Shown here: positions 8,474-16,033 of the stretch, piece by piece
Position numbering within the stretch: position 1 is the stretch's first letter
Layout of the letters: each line of letters opens with the position of its first letter
Assembly: GCA_012103505.1 (NCBI GenBank)
Contig: WLWP01000001.1
Location: 1,488,001-1,552,000 of the forward strand
From: Pseudomonadales bacterium
GTDB taxonomy: Bacteria > Pseudomonadota > Gammaproteobacteria > Pseudomonadales > Azotimanducaceae
Length of the DNA: 64,000 bases
Reading direction: 5' to 3'
Program-made: the position numbers and the translations under genes
The notes under the pieces: generated by a model
What the model saw: only the letters and a program-made list of their open reading frames with translations
Database searches by the model: none
What the model was told of the DNA's origin: nothing

Positions 8474-9352
8474 TTACCAGTCTTTCACCCAGCGATCAGG
8501 CGGTTTTGACATCGTCTCTCTGAGTTTCTTCATCACTGGATCTCTTGGCGCGTTGCCGTCTATGTCTGTGTAACCATACTCGTCAGCGAGTTCGCAGGCC
8601 AAAAGCACCTTACCGGTCTTGGCCATCAAATTAGGGTCCGCCTTCATGGCAACCACCGCACGTCCTACAAACTCGGGTGTTTCCTTTGCCTTGGAGTGGC
8701 GCACTTTTTCCCCATAGAGCTGTAAGACTCGTTCTGTTAGTACAAGACCGGGATACAACGAAACCACTGCCACGCCGTCGGGTTTGAGCTCCTGCCCTGC
8801 ATCAAAACTGAACCGATCGAGCCCTGTCTTACCAACGTTGTGGGATGTATCTAGATAGTGCTCGACGCCGCCAAAGGAACTGATATTAACTATCAAGCCT
8901 GATCGTCGGGCGACCATTAATGGCGCTGCATGCCAAGCCATCAACCAGGCCGAACGAAGGCCGATGCGGTGTACGGAATCCCAGATGCCGACAGGCCGCT
9001 CAAAAAAACGCGCGGTAGGGTCGTAATCGTCAGTCAGCACATACTGCGCAGCACCGATGGCATTGTTGACAAGGATATCCAACCGGCCTTTTTGCTCAGA
9101 TTCGAGACGTTCATAAAAATCCGCTGTCGCCACGTCATCCAAATGATCAAGTTTGACGCCAACAACACTGGGGTTGTCAGTTACATCAGAAATCCTACGC
9201 GCCGCCTCTTCTGGCATCGACGTGCCAGTGATATACACGATGGCACCAGCACGGGCGAGCGCTGTAGCAATGCCCTCTCCCACGGAACGTGTTCCGCCTG
9301 TGACAATCGCCACACAACCTTCAAGACCATCTGTGAAAGCTATTAAAGACAT
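8474..9352 (-). CDS. SDR oxidoreductase, DHRS1-like, with His in place of the catalytic Tyr
   Basis: The protein (292 residues) has an intact NAD(P) loop TGGTRSVGEG near residue 18 and NNAIGA near 96. It resembles the DHRS1-like branch of the SDR family. In the active site the Ser pair NISS (157-159) and Lys175 are present, but the expected Tyr of Y-x3-K is His171 (SHNVGK). That should weaken or change catalysis. No clear Shine-Dalgarno sequence precedes the ATG, which lies 6 nt after the stop of the acyl-CoA dehydrogenase relic, so translation may depend on coupling to that short frame. It is the first intact gene of the - operon. A true reductase with an altered mechanism or a non-catalytic member are both possible. 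Confidence 0.82.
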   Translation of the reverse strand: MSLIAFTDGLEGCVAIVTGGTRSVGEGIATALARAGAIVYITGTSMPEEAARRISDVTDNPSVVGVKLDHLDDVATADFYERLESEQKGRLDILVNNAIGAAQYVLTDDYDPTARFFERPVGIWDSVHRIGLRSAWLMAWHAAPLMVARRSGLIVNISSFGGVEHYLDTSHNVGKTGLDRFSFDAGQELKPDGVAVVSLYPGLVLTERVLQLYGEKVRHSKAKETPEFVGRAVVAMKADPNLMAKTGKVLLACELADEYGYTDIDGNAPRDPVMKKLRETMSKPPDRWVKDW

Positions 9353-9358
9353 AAGCGA

Positions 9359-9475
9359 CTAATCCGGTAGACCCAGTATACGTTTGGCGATCACATTGAG
9401 TTGTACCTCGCTCGCACAGTTACTCTCAAGCCACCCTCGAACTTCGTCTCGAAAGGCGGATTCTTGATCCGGCAA
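9359..9475 (-). pseudogene. acyl-CoA dehydrogenase relic with internal deletion
   Basis: The frame reads an acyl-CoA dehydrogenase N-terminus (QESAFRDEVRGWLESN) joined directly to the family's C-terminal signature (SEVQLNVIAKRILGLPD). About 350 residues between them are missing, with the frame kept. The C-terminus is nearly the same as that of the gene at the right end of the window (EVQLNIIAKRILSLPD). A TTG at 9475 with AGGGG 7 nt upstream is the most likely surviving start; an in-frame ATG at 9514 lies inside the candidate operator. The fragment cannot be an enzyme, but may act as a leader for the SDR that starts 6 nt on. The deletion is seen directly; the leader role is inferred. Confidence 0.85.
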
Positions 9476-9502
9476 TTTAGTTCCCCTTGTAACACCCTCT
9501 GC

Positions 9503-9525
9503 AACTAGTATCATAATTAACACAA
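9503..9525. promoter_or_regulatory. candidate operator between GntR gene and - operon
   Basis: AACTAGTATCATA followed by ATTAACACAA lies 27 nt before the GTG of the GntR gene and just upstream of the acyl-CoA dehydrogenase relic. The first 13 bases match 2263-2275 exactly and the rest is similar. Its place suits a site through which the regulator controls itself and the divergent operon. Binding is inferred. Confidence 0.45.
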
Positions 9526-9551
9526 GCGAAGTAAACAGGAAGTCAAAGCTC

Positions 9552-10304
9552 GTGGGTGCAAAAGAACTCAGCCAACGCGCAGCAACGCGCGTTGCGCGCA
9601 ATATTGTTAGCGAGATACAAGAAAAATCACTAAGACCGGGATCAAAACTAGAACCCGAACACGTGATGGTAGAAAAACAAGGCGCTGCACGAGGAACAGT
9701 GCGTGAGGCACTTAGATTTTTAGAGTTTCAGGGTGCACTACGAATAAAAGCCGGTCCAGGCGGTGGACCAGTGGTCGCAGCGCCTGGTTTGGATCATTTA
9801 ACGAGCGCCCTGTCACTACAACTGCAATTCGCGAATGCAACTTTTCGTTCGGTATTAGACGCGCGCAAGTCAATCTATCCGACTTTGGCTGCTGAGGCGG
9901 CTCAAAATGCTGGGGATCAGGACATCGCCCGCTTACGCGAAAGTTTGGCCCGACTCCAAGAATTAGCAAGCAATACTACGCTCGCAACGGCTGAAGCGCG
10001 CAATTTCAACGAACTCGTAGCAAGTGCGTCAAACAATCTCGTACTTAGCTTTCTCGTTAGTGCACTACATCGTATGAGTGAACATTCGAGCGTCGAATAC
10101 AGTGCCAATCACTGGCGCGCCTACCTGAAGCATTCGACCAAGATGGTAGAAGCCATTGAAGCGGGCGAAGCTGATACTGCTCGAACAATCTCCACCACCA
10201 CTCACGAAGCAGGTATTCAGTACTGGGAAAAAAACTTTCCTGAGTTGCTGAGCGAACCAATCGCGTGGGTGACTGATGACCAAAACGTAATTTCAACTGA
10301 CTAG
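9552..10304 (+). CDS. GntR-family (FCD/FadR-type) transcription regulator
   Basis: The 250-residue protein has a winged-helix domain in its first 80 residues (LRPGSKLEPE, then GTVREALRFLEFQGAL as the recognition helix and wing). An all-helical FCD effector domain follows from about residue 95 to 225. Regulators of this type usually repress catabolic genes until a small acid or acyl-CoA binds the FCD domain. The GTG at 9552 has AGGA 11 nt upstream. It is followed after 9 nt by the P450 gene, with which it probably forms an operon, and is divergent from the SDR operon. The shared sites at 2263 and 9503 are candidate targets. Confidence 0.88.
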   Translation: MGAKELSQRAATRVARNIVSEIQEKSLRPGSKLEPEHVMVEKQGAARGTVREALRFLEFQGALRIKAGPGGGPVVAAPGLDHLTSALSLQLQFANATFRSVLDARKSIYPTLAAEAAQNAGDQDIARLRESLARLQELASNTTLATAEARNFNELVASASNNLVLSFLVSALHRMSEHSSVEYSANHWRAYLKHSTKMVEAIEAGEADTARTISTTTHEAGIQYWEKNFPELLSEPIAWVTDDQNVISTD

Positions 10305-10313
10305 GAGTTAGAA

Positions 10314-11561
10314 ATGAGCGCAATCGATGTAAACACGATTCCACTAGAAGAGATCGATGTTAGTAAACCTGAACTCTTTCATCACGATACATGGCACCCG
10401 TGGTTCGCCCGTCTACGCAAGGAAGCGCCAGTTCACTACCGCGCCGACAGCGTGAATGGCCCGTTCTGGTCAGTGACCAGTCACGAACTCATTAAAGAGG
10501 TCGATTCCAACAGCAAAGCTTTCTCGTCCTCATCAGAGTTTGGCGGCATCGCGATCGCAGATCCGCCAGTCGTCGAAGGCCAAGTTTCGGGACAGAGTTT
10601 TATAACGATGGACGAGCCCGAACACATGCCACAAAGAATGGCCGTCGCGCCGACTGTCGCACCCACGAATCTAAAAGAGTTCGAGCCATTGATCCGCGAA
10701 CGCGCCGCAGACATTCTTGACAGTCTCCCCATTGGTGAGACGTTTAACTGGGTACAAGAAGTCTCTATTGAGCTCACAGCTAGGATGCTTGCCATCCTTT
10801 TCGATTTTCCCTACGAAGATCGACGCAAGCTCGTGCGTTGGTCAGATCTGGCTACCGCGATCCCAGAGGTCACGGGTGAAGACATGGATATGCAGGAGCG
10901 CTACGACGAACTGATGCAGGCAGCTGGCGCTTTCTATCAACTCTGGACCGCAAAAGCGGGGCAACCGCCCAAATTTGATCTAATTTCGATGCTGCAGCAT
11001 AACGAGACGACTGCGCGGATGAACGAGAACCCTGACCAGTTCTTGGGCAACATTTTGCTCCTTATTGTAGGCGGCAACGACACGACCCGAAACAGTATCA
11101 GCGGCGGCGTGATCGGTTTAAACAAGTATCCAGATGAATATCAGAAGCTACGCGACAATCCGAGTCTAATCCCTAACATGGTGGCTGAAATCGTGCGTTG
11201 GCAGACGCCGGTGATACATATGCGCCGAACGGCCTTGGAAGACTACAAACTTGGCGGCAAGCAAATCAAGAAAGGCGACAAGGTCGTGATGTGGTACTTG
11301 TCCGGAAATCGAGATGAGTCTGTATTTGAAGACGCAGATAAGTTGATAATTGATCGATCAAATGCACGCGCACACGTCTCGTTTGGTTTCGGTGTTCATC
11401 GGTGTATGGGAAATCGATTGGCAGAACTACAGCTGCGGATTTTGTGGGAAGAAATTATGAAACGCTTCCATAAAGTCGAAGTGGTCGGCGACATTGAACG
11501 GTTACCAAACAACTTTATCCGCGGCATTAAGGACGTTCCGGTTCGCTTGCACGCTCTATAG
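10314..11561 (+). CDS. cytochrome P450, CYP153-like
   Basis: This 415-residue soluble P450 shows the I-helix oxygen-activation motif GGNDTT (253-258), EIVR (292-295) as the ExxR motif and the haem loop FGFGVHRCMG with Cys364 as thiolate ligand. HMRRTA, MWYLSGNRD and RLAELQLRILWEEI match what I know of CYP153, bacterial terminal hydroxylases of alkanes, cyclic terpenes and fatty acids. No ferredoxin or ferredoxin reductase lies in the window, so electrons must come from elsewhere in the genome. GGAG lies 6 nt before the ATG. It follows the GntR gene and may start the pathway served by the neighbouring CoA enzymes. P450 identity is sure; subfamily is likely. Confidence 0.93.
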   Translation: MSAIDVNTIPLEEIDVSKPELFHHDTWHPWFARLRKEAPVHYRADSVNGPFWSVTSHELIKEVDSNSKAFSSSSEFGGIAIADPPVVEGQVSGQSFITMDEPEHMPQRMAVAPTVAPTNLKEFEPLIRERAADILDSLPIGETFNWVQEVSIELTARMLAILFDFPYEDRRKLVRWSDLATAIPEVTGEDMDMQERYDELMQAAGAFYQLWTAKAGQPPKFDLISMLQHNETTARMNENPDQFLGNILLLIVGGNDTTRNSISGGVIGLNKYPDEYQKLRDNPSLIPNMVAEIVRWQTPVIHMRRTALEDYKLGGKQIKKGDKVVMWYLSGNRDESVFEDADKLIIDRSNARAHVSFGFGVHRCMGNRLAELQLRILWEEIMKRFHKVEVVGDIERLPNNFIRGIKDVPVRLHAL

Positions 11562-11732
11562 TGATCAGTCCGGTCTATGGCTTTTAAACCTGGCTAGTTC
11601 AGATCGGCGAACATCCCCGCATCTTCCATCTACGAGAGATGGGCATCGAAGCCGTTGCAACTGATGGGCTCACTCCTCATCAGGTTGGAGTGCTTAGTCG
11701 GAGTGTGTGCAACACTGTCGTTGCGCTGGCTA

Positions 11733-12188
11733 TCAGGAATCTTTCCCAATACTTTTCATGTAGTCAGCGATGAGTTCGGGCCATTGTTCATCCGGCGGCG
11801 TTGTTTCGAAACTGTGGGCAGCCCCCGTTTTTGCCCAAGCGAATCCCTCATTGGTGAAAAATTCAACGAACGGCACAAATAAGTTGGCGTCTTCCATCAT
11901 GGTCGCCCGGACGTTTACCAGCGACTCTTGACCTTCAGGATGAGTAAACAGCCAACTCTTACAGCTAGGACAAAAGAAATGGTTTGTACTCTGCTGCAAG
12001 CCTCCGAGCACCGGCTCTCCCAACGTTGTCTTGAACGCATCGCCGCTATAGATTTCAGTTAGTGAATAGCCACTGGATGTCATACGCTGACAGCCGGTAC
12101 AGTGACAGGCCGCTGTTAGTATAGGGGGTGCGTCGACTTCGAACTGCACCTCGCCGCACCGGCACTGACCAGTTCTAGTTTGCGTCAT
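11733..12188 (-). CDS. GFA family zinc protein (glutathione-dependent formaldehyde-activating type)
   Basis: The 151-residue protein has the GFA zinc pattern: GQCRCGEVQFE near the N-terminus, ACHCTGCQR near residue 30 and a later CPSC near 75. The family is named after an enzyme that speeds S-hydroxymethylglutathione formation, but most members are uncharacterised. Of two in-frame ATGs (12197 and 12188) the second is preferred because AAGGA abuts the first and lies 8 nt before the second. It stands alone, facing away from the YceI genes. Confidence 0.85.
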   Translation of the reverse strand: MTQTRTGQCRCGEVQFEVDAPPILTAACHCTGCQRMTSSGYSLTEIYSGDAFKTTLGEPVLGGLQQSTNHFFCPSCKSWLFTHPEGQESLVNVRATMMEDANLFVPFVEFFTNEGFAWAKTGAAHSFETTPPDEQWPELIADYMKSIGKDS

Positions 12189-12561
12189 CTTAGTCATCCT
12201 TGCAGAGGTTTGAACCGAGATAATTGTCGCACACAGCTACGACCACCGTATTGTCAGTAGCAAACTCTAAGTTCTAAAGCCATCAACAATCCGAACCCTC
12301 TGTGATGCTTTGGATCGCTGCTGCAGGGTTTTTGGAAGTTGGATGACCGGGATTTGAGCCTTGCTTAAAAATCCGCTTTCTCCCAACGACTGACCTTAAG
12401 GCATCATGATTGGATCAAATCCCGTAGACTCACTCGACTCCATCGGAAACACGGTTTGCCGCCTACTCTGGCGTTTTGTGAGAGACTATCGGTACAAAAA
12501 ACTGGTCCGCGAATCATCAACTGACCCGAATCACCATATCGGGAAACAAGGAACACAACAC
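12189..12561. other. non-coding gap before yceI
   Basis: No convincing gene is seen here. An open frame from 12406 runs into the YceI gene, but its first 52 residues look untranslated and the signal peptide begins at 12562. The gap presumably holds the promoters of the two divergent genes. Confidence 0.4.
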
Positions 12562-13155
12562 ATGAGTAAGTTGTTAGTTAAGGTCCTCGCCGCTATGACG
12601 GTACTTCCAAGCTTCGCCCTCGCGGCCATTGAGGTGCCGTCCGGACACTACGTGCTGGAACCAACGCATGCATACATTACGTTCAGCTATTCGCATCTGG
12701 GATTCTCGACGCCGCATGTAGCGTTTACGGAGTTCGAGGTCGACCTCCAGTTTGATGCGAACAAGCCCGAAGCCAGCACACTGAATGTATCGATCGACCC
12801 AAGTAGTGTGGAAAGCCGAGTAGATGAATTCAATGAACACCTTGTTGGGGAACGCTTCTTCGACACAGCGAATCACCCGACGATTACGTTCAAGTCGACG
12901 TCTATCGAGTTTGACGGTGAGCACAACGCCAAAGTCACCGGCAACCTGACGATAAAGGGGCAATCCCACCCGGTCTCTCTGAACACAACTCTCAACAAGG
13001 CGGGCAATCATCCGATGTTGAAAAAGCCGATGATGGGATTCAATGCCGAAATGACGCTCCCGCGTTCGCAATGGGGCTTGGGTTATGCGATCCCCATGGT
13101 GGGCGATGACGTAAACCTGTTCATCACCGTTGAACTGATGCCTGCGGGCGAATAA
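12562..13155 (+). CDS. YceI family periplasmic protein
   Basis: The 197-residue protein begins with a clear signal peptide (MSKLLVKVLAAMTVLPSFALA) and continues into a lipocalin-like YceI domain. Landmarks are YVLEPTHAYITFSYSHLG, FFDTANHPTITFKST and TGNLTIKGQSHPV. YceI proteins bind isoprenoid-type lipids such as polyprenyl chains in the periplasm. The ATG at 12562 is chosen because AAGGA lies 9 nt upstream and the signal peptide starts there. A membrane b561-YceI fusion follows after 16 nt, so the two are co-transcribed. Confidence 0.92.
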   Translation: MSKLLVKVLAAMTVLPSFALAAIEVPSGHYVLEPTHAYITFSYSHLGFSTPHVAFTEFEVDLQFDANKPEASTLNVSIDPSSVESRVDEFNEHLVGERFFDTANHPTITFKSTSIEFDGEHNAKVTGNLTIKGQSHPVSLNTTLNKAGNHPMLKKPMMGFNAEMTLPRSQWGLGYAIPMVGDDVNLFITVELMPAGE

Positions 13156-13171
13156 AACGGAGCGCAGGAGC

Positions 13172-14365
13172 GTGGACGCCGTAGCCGTGCAGAAATACAC
13201 GGCCCCAGGGCGCTATATGCATTGGGCAGTCGCGGGGCTGATCGCCCTGCAGTTTATCCTTGCCCAACTGGCCGAGCGAGCTGAAGAGGCCGGAGCGCCA
13301 CTGCGTCAGTTGGCGCTACTCGCAAACCACAAATCCGTAGGTATGACGGTGCTCATGCTAGCACTCGTGCGCATCGCGTGGCGGTTATCGCACCCCGCAC
13401 CCACTCCTCCCGCCACGATGCCGGTGTGGCAGAGGCGTACCGCGGCAACAGCTCACGTTTCGCTCTATGGCCTGCTGTTCGCGATGCCGATAACGGGCTG
13501 GCTGATGTCGTCTGCGTCAGCGTACACCGTGAGTTGGTTCAATCTATTCGCTTTCCCAGATCTTGTTGCCTCGAGTGCCGCACTGAAAGACACGCTGGCC
13601 GAGATACATGAAACCCTGGCCGGGGTGCTCGCAGCCCTTGCTGCCCTGCATATTGGCGCTGCGCTGTGGCATCACTTCAAGGAAAAAGACGAGGTGCTTC
13701 ACCGGATGACTAGTATGGGGAGCGTTACTCTGGGGTGTGGGCTTCTTGCGATTGGGATAACGGCATTGGCCATCATTGGACCGTCGGGTGGACCCCCCGT
13801 GTCGGCGGAGGCGACTCGTTCTCCCGATCGAGTTGTGACGCAACAGGTGCCCATCACAACTTCGGATTTGCTTATGTGGTCCATCGCCTATGCCGATAGC
13901 GAAATCAGTTTTTCAGCTGAACAGGCAGGTGCCATCTTTACCGGTCACTTTTCGACTTGGCAGGCCCACATACAGTTCGAACCTGAAAATCTACCCGCTA
14001 GTTCAGCTTTGGTTGAGATCGAGCTTAGTTCGGTCCAGACAGGAGACTCAGATCGCGACGCGACGTTAGGCCAGCCGGACTGGTTCGCCGCGGGCGTCGC
14101 GAGATTTTCGGTCGGTAAATTCGAAAAACTGGATAGCGGGGCCACCCCGACGTTTCGGACCATAGGCGCCACGCTCAGTTTCGGCGGTGCAGCGCACCCT
14201 GTCGAGTTGACTTTTTCCCTGACCCAAAACGAATCTACACGGGTCCTCGAAGGTACAGCACGCCTGGACCGTCTGGCGTTGGGTGTCGGCACGGGTGAGT
14301 GGACGGATACAACCTGGGTGGGTCAATTCGTCGATGTGCTGGTGCGTGTTGTTGCAAAACCTTGA
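13172..14365 (+). CDS. cytochrome b561 fused to a YceI domain
   Basis: Residues about 8-180 form a bacterial b561 di-haem membrane domain: RYMHWAVAGLIALQ in helix 1, LANHKSVG, HVSLYGLLFAMPITGW and a final helix with ALHIGAALWHHF. The His residues at the helix ends are the likely haem ligands. A further hydrophobic helix near 185-205 leads to a periplasmic YceI domain (about 225-395). The start is GTG with ACGGAG 9 nt upstream. The fusion joins an electron-transfer membrane protein to a lipid-binding domain, next to a free YceI gene. A role in quinone or lipid redox chemistry at the membrane is plausible but inferred. Confidence 0.88.
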   Translation: MDAVAVQKYTAPGRYMHWAVAGLIALQFILAQLAERAEEAGAPLRQLALLANHKSVGMTVLMLALVRIAWRLSHPAPTPPATMPVWQRRTAATAHVSLYGLLFAMPITGWLMSSASAYTVSWFNLFAFPDLVASSAALKDTLAEIHETLAGVLAALAALHIGAALWHHFKEKDEVLHRMTSMGSVTLGCGLLAIGITALAIIGPSGGPPVSAEATRSPDRVVTQQVPITTSDLLMWSIAYADSEISFSAEQAGAIFTGHFSTWQAHIQFEPENLPASSALVEIELSSVQTGDSDRDATLGQPDWFAAGVARFSVGKFEKLDSGATPTFRTIGATLSFGGAAHPVELTFSLTQNESTRVLEGTARLDRLALGVGTGEWTDTTWVGQFVDVLVRVVAKP

Positions 14366-14387
14366 GCGGTCACCGTCGTTTCACCTA

Positions 14388-15227
14388 CTACCGAACCAGA
14401 GGCGCCGTCGCTGCTGGCCGAAACAGATCGCCGTCAGCTAAATATCCACCGGTCGCAGCGGGTATGGGTGGGATGTCGTACCGCCCAGGCACGTCAGGTA
14501 GGTGCTCGCTGTAGTAAGACTCATCCCCATAAAAGCGAAACACTAGCGTACGGCGCTCAGGTAGGCCTGCGTCAGCGCCACCACCTGCATGCAAGCAGTG
14601 TGGGTGCAATGCCACTATGTCTCCAGGCTCCACGTCAAACGCCACAATATCCCAGGTGTTAGGATCTCTCGCCCTATCTGCATTGATATCGGGTAACCGG
14701 GGAAAATCAGCCGCATCGCCCCATATGGGTTCGGTCGGGTCTTTGGGATTAAATGTCGTACCGTCATACATCACGCCATTGTGCGATCCACGAACAACTT
14801 GGATGGCATACTCGGCTGGGTGCGGCACAAGCGGCATCCAGAAATTTACCCAATGAGGTCCAATCCAAGGCGCATAAGATGTGTCCTGGTGCCACAGTGT
14901 GGATACCGCGCTACCTTTTTTGTAGAAAACCTCTTCCGCCAAAAAACCCACATACTCAAACCGCCACAATTCAGCAGCGTACGACGGTAACGCAGAGTCT
15001 TGTATCACCTGCTCATACATGGCGCGTCCAGCCGGGTTCGCCAGGTCCACGAAGGAAAACTCATCACCACTGGTATGACCATTCACAGTGGGTCCTGGGT
15101 TCGCAATGGCCCATTCGAAACACTGCTTTAGTTTTTCCAGCAGTTGGGCATCTATCGCACCGGCGAGTTTAACGATGCCATCTTGCGCGAAAGTGTGTCG
15201 CTGCTCTGCCGTTATCTGAAACACCAT
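14388..15227 (-). CDS. phytanoyl-CoA dioxygenase (PhyH) family protein
   Basis: This 279-residue Fe(II)/2-oxoglutarate oxygenase shows the metal facial triad: LWHQDTSY with His113 and Asp115, and LHPHCLHAG with His213. ERRTLVFRF supplies the Arg expected to bind 2-oxoglutarate. IQVVRGSH is a typical core strand. The ATG at 15227 is chosen over a TTG four codons upstream. It is similar along its whole length to the protein at 29066-29908 (same spacing, shared GTTFN-KDPTEP and RLPDI segments), so the two are paralogues. Substrates are unknown; many marine bacteria carry several such genes. It is divergent from the RidA gene. Confidence 0.88.
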   Translation of the reverse strand: MVFQITAEQRHTFAQDGIVKLAGAIDAQLLEKLKQCFEWAIANPGPTVNGHTSGDEFSFVDLANPAGRAMYEQVIQDSALPSYAAELWRFEYVGFLAEEVFYKKGSAVSTLWHQDTSYAPWIGPHWVNFWMPLVPHPAEYAIQVVRGSHNGVMYDGTTFNPKDPTEPIWGDAADFPRLPDINADRARDPNTWDIVAFDVEPGDIVALHPHCLHAGGGADAGLPERRTLVFRFYGDESYYSEHLPDVPGRYDIPPIPAATGGYLADGDLFRPAATAPLVR

Positions 15228-15307
15228 GTCGCCTGCCAATATAAGCCTGTGTCCGCCGATTATAGGGTTAGTGATCTACGCAGCAACACCAGCTCGCCTT
15301 CGTAGCG

Positions 15308-15339
15308 GATTGATGGATTGATGGATGGATCGATGGATG
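15308..15339. repeat. short GATTGATG/GATG tandem repeat
   Basis: Four- and eight-base units of the type GATTGATG and GATG follow each other here, between the divergent PhyH and RidA genes. This is a simple sequence repeat with no evident coding role. Confidence 0.7.
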
Positions 15340-15370
15340 CGGAACCGCCGGACGTCGGCCTACCTCTATG

Positions 15371-15424
15371 TAGAAGTCGTGAACTATGAAGAACCCGTGA
15401 ATTAAGTAGAAGTCGTGAATCTAA
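15371..15424. repeat. three imperfect 18-bp tandem repeats
   Basis: Units at 15371, 15389 and 15407 share the core GTGAA: TAGAAGTCGTGAACTATG, AAGAACCCGTGAATTAAG and TAGAAGTCGTGAATCTAA. They end 60 nt before the RidA start. Direct repeats of this length in a divergent promoter region could bind a regulator, but no partner gene is adjacent. Confidence 0.7.
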
Positions 15425-15484
15425 TACAACAATTGGTTGGTTCCCTGTTAGATTTCGTAACTAGACAAATTTGGACTTGTAACC

Positions 15485-15880
15485 ATGACCATTGTGCATT
15501 CTTCAGCTTCAACAGAAGCCGCCTTGGAACACTACAACGTTAAAAATGCTACAGCCATTCAGGTTGGCGATCTCTACTTTTTCAGCGGTTTGACCGCCAT
15601 TAATCTGGAGACATTCGAAATCAGTGATGCGGATACAGGTGCTCAGGCTAGGCTTACATTGGAAAACTTCAGCGCAATCCTGAATGACCTGGGTCTTTCG
15701 CTGGATCATGTCGTGAAAGTAAATGCGCAACTCACTGACCTCACTGAATTCAACGCTTGGAACGAAGTGTTTCTGGACATGTTCGATGCACCCTACCCCT
15801 GTCGAACCACAGTCGGAGCGCCTTTGGTAGCGGGTAAAATTGAGGTTGAGATTGTCGCAGCAAGCACGCCACGACGCTGA
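15485..15880 (+). CDS. RidA/YjgF family protein
   Basis: The 131-residue protein has the RidA fold landmarks: YFFSGLTAIN near residue 31, HVVKVNAQLTDLTEFNAWNEVF near 75-97 and the active-site segment CRTTVGAPL with Arg107, followed by VEIEVVA-type strand residues with a Glu near 122. RidA proteins hydrolyse reactive enamines and imines made by PLP enzymes; side branches of the family act in catabolic pathways. Nothing next to it tells which. The ATG at 15485 is the first of the frame. The 18-bp repeats lie just upstream. Confidence 0.88.
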   Translation: MTIVHSSASTEAALEHYNVKNATAIQVGDLYFFSGLTAINLETFEISDADTGAQARLTLENFSAILNDLGLSLDHVVKVNAQLTDLTEFNAWNEVFLDMFDAPYPCRTTVGAPLVAGKIEVEIVAASTPRR

Positions 15881-16033
15881 AGACCGTCGTTAGATGCTGC
15901 ATTGATCCCCTCTCTTCGTTGATGTACTAATTGATGCGTAATGACATCATAATTGATGCCTATTCCAAGTAGACAGAACCGTTAATAATTGGCCTGAAAC
16001 GCTAAAATCATTACCAGAACGAGAATTGGAAAA

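Noticed and set aside
12330..12410. Minus-strand tRNA-like pieces (a D-arm-like GTTGGGAGA and a T-arm-like CAAATCCC)
   Set aside because: No anticodon arm or pairing acceptor stem can be built; at most a decayed remnant, more likely chance.
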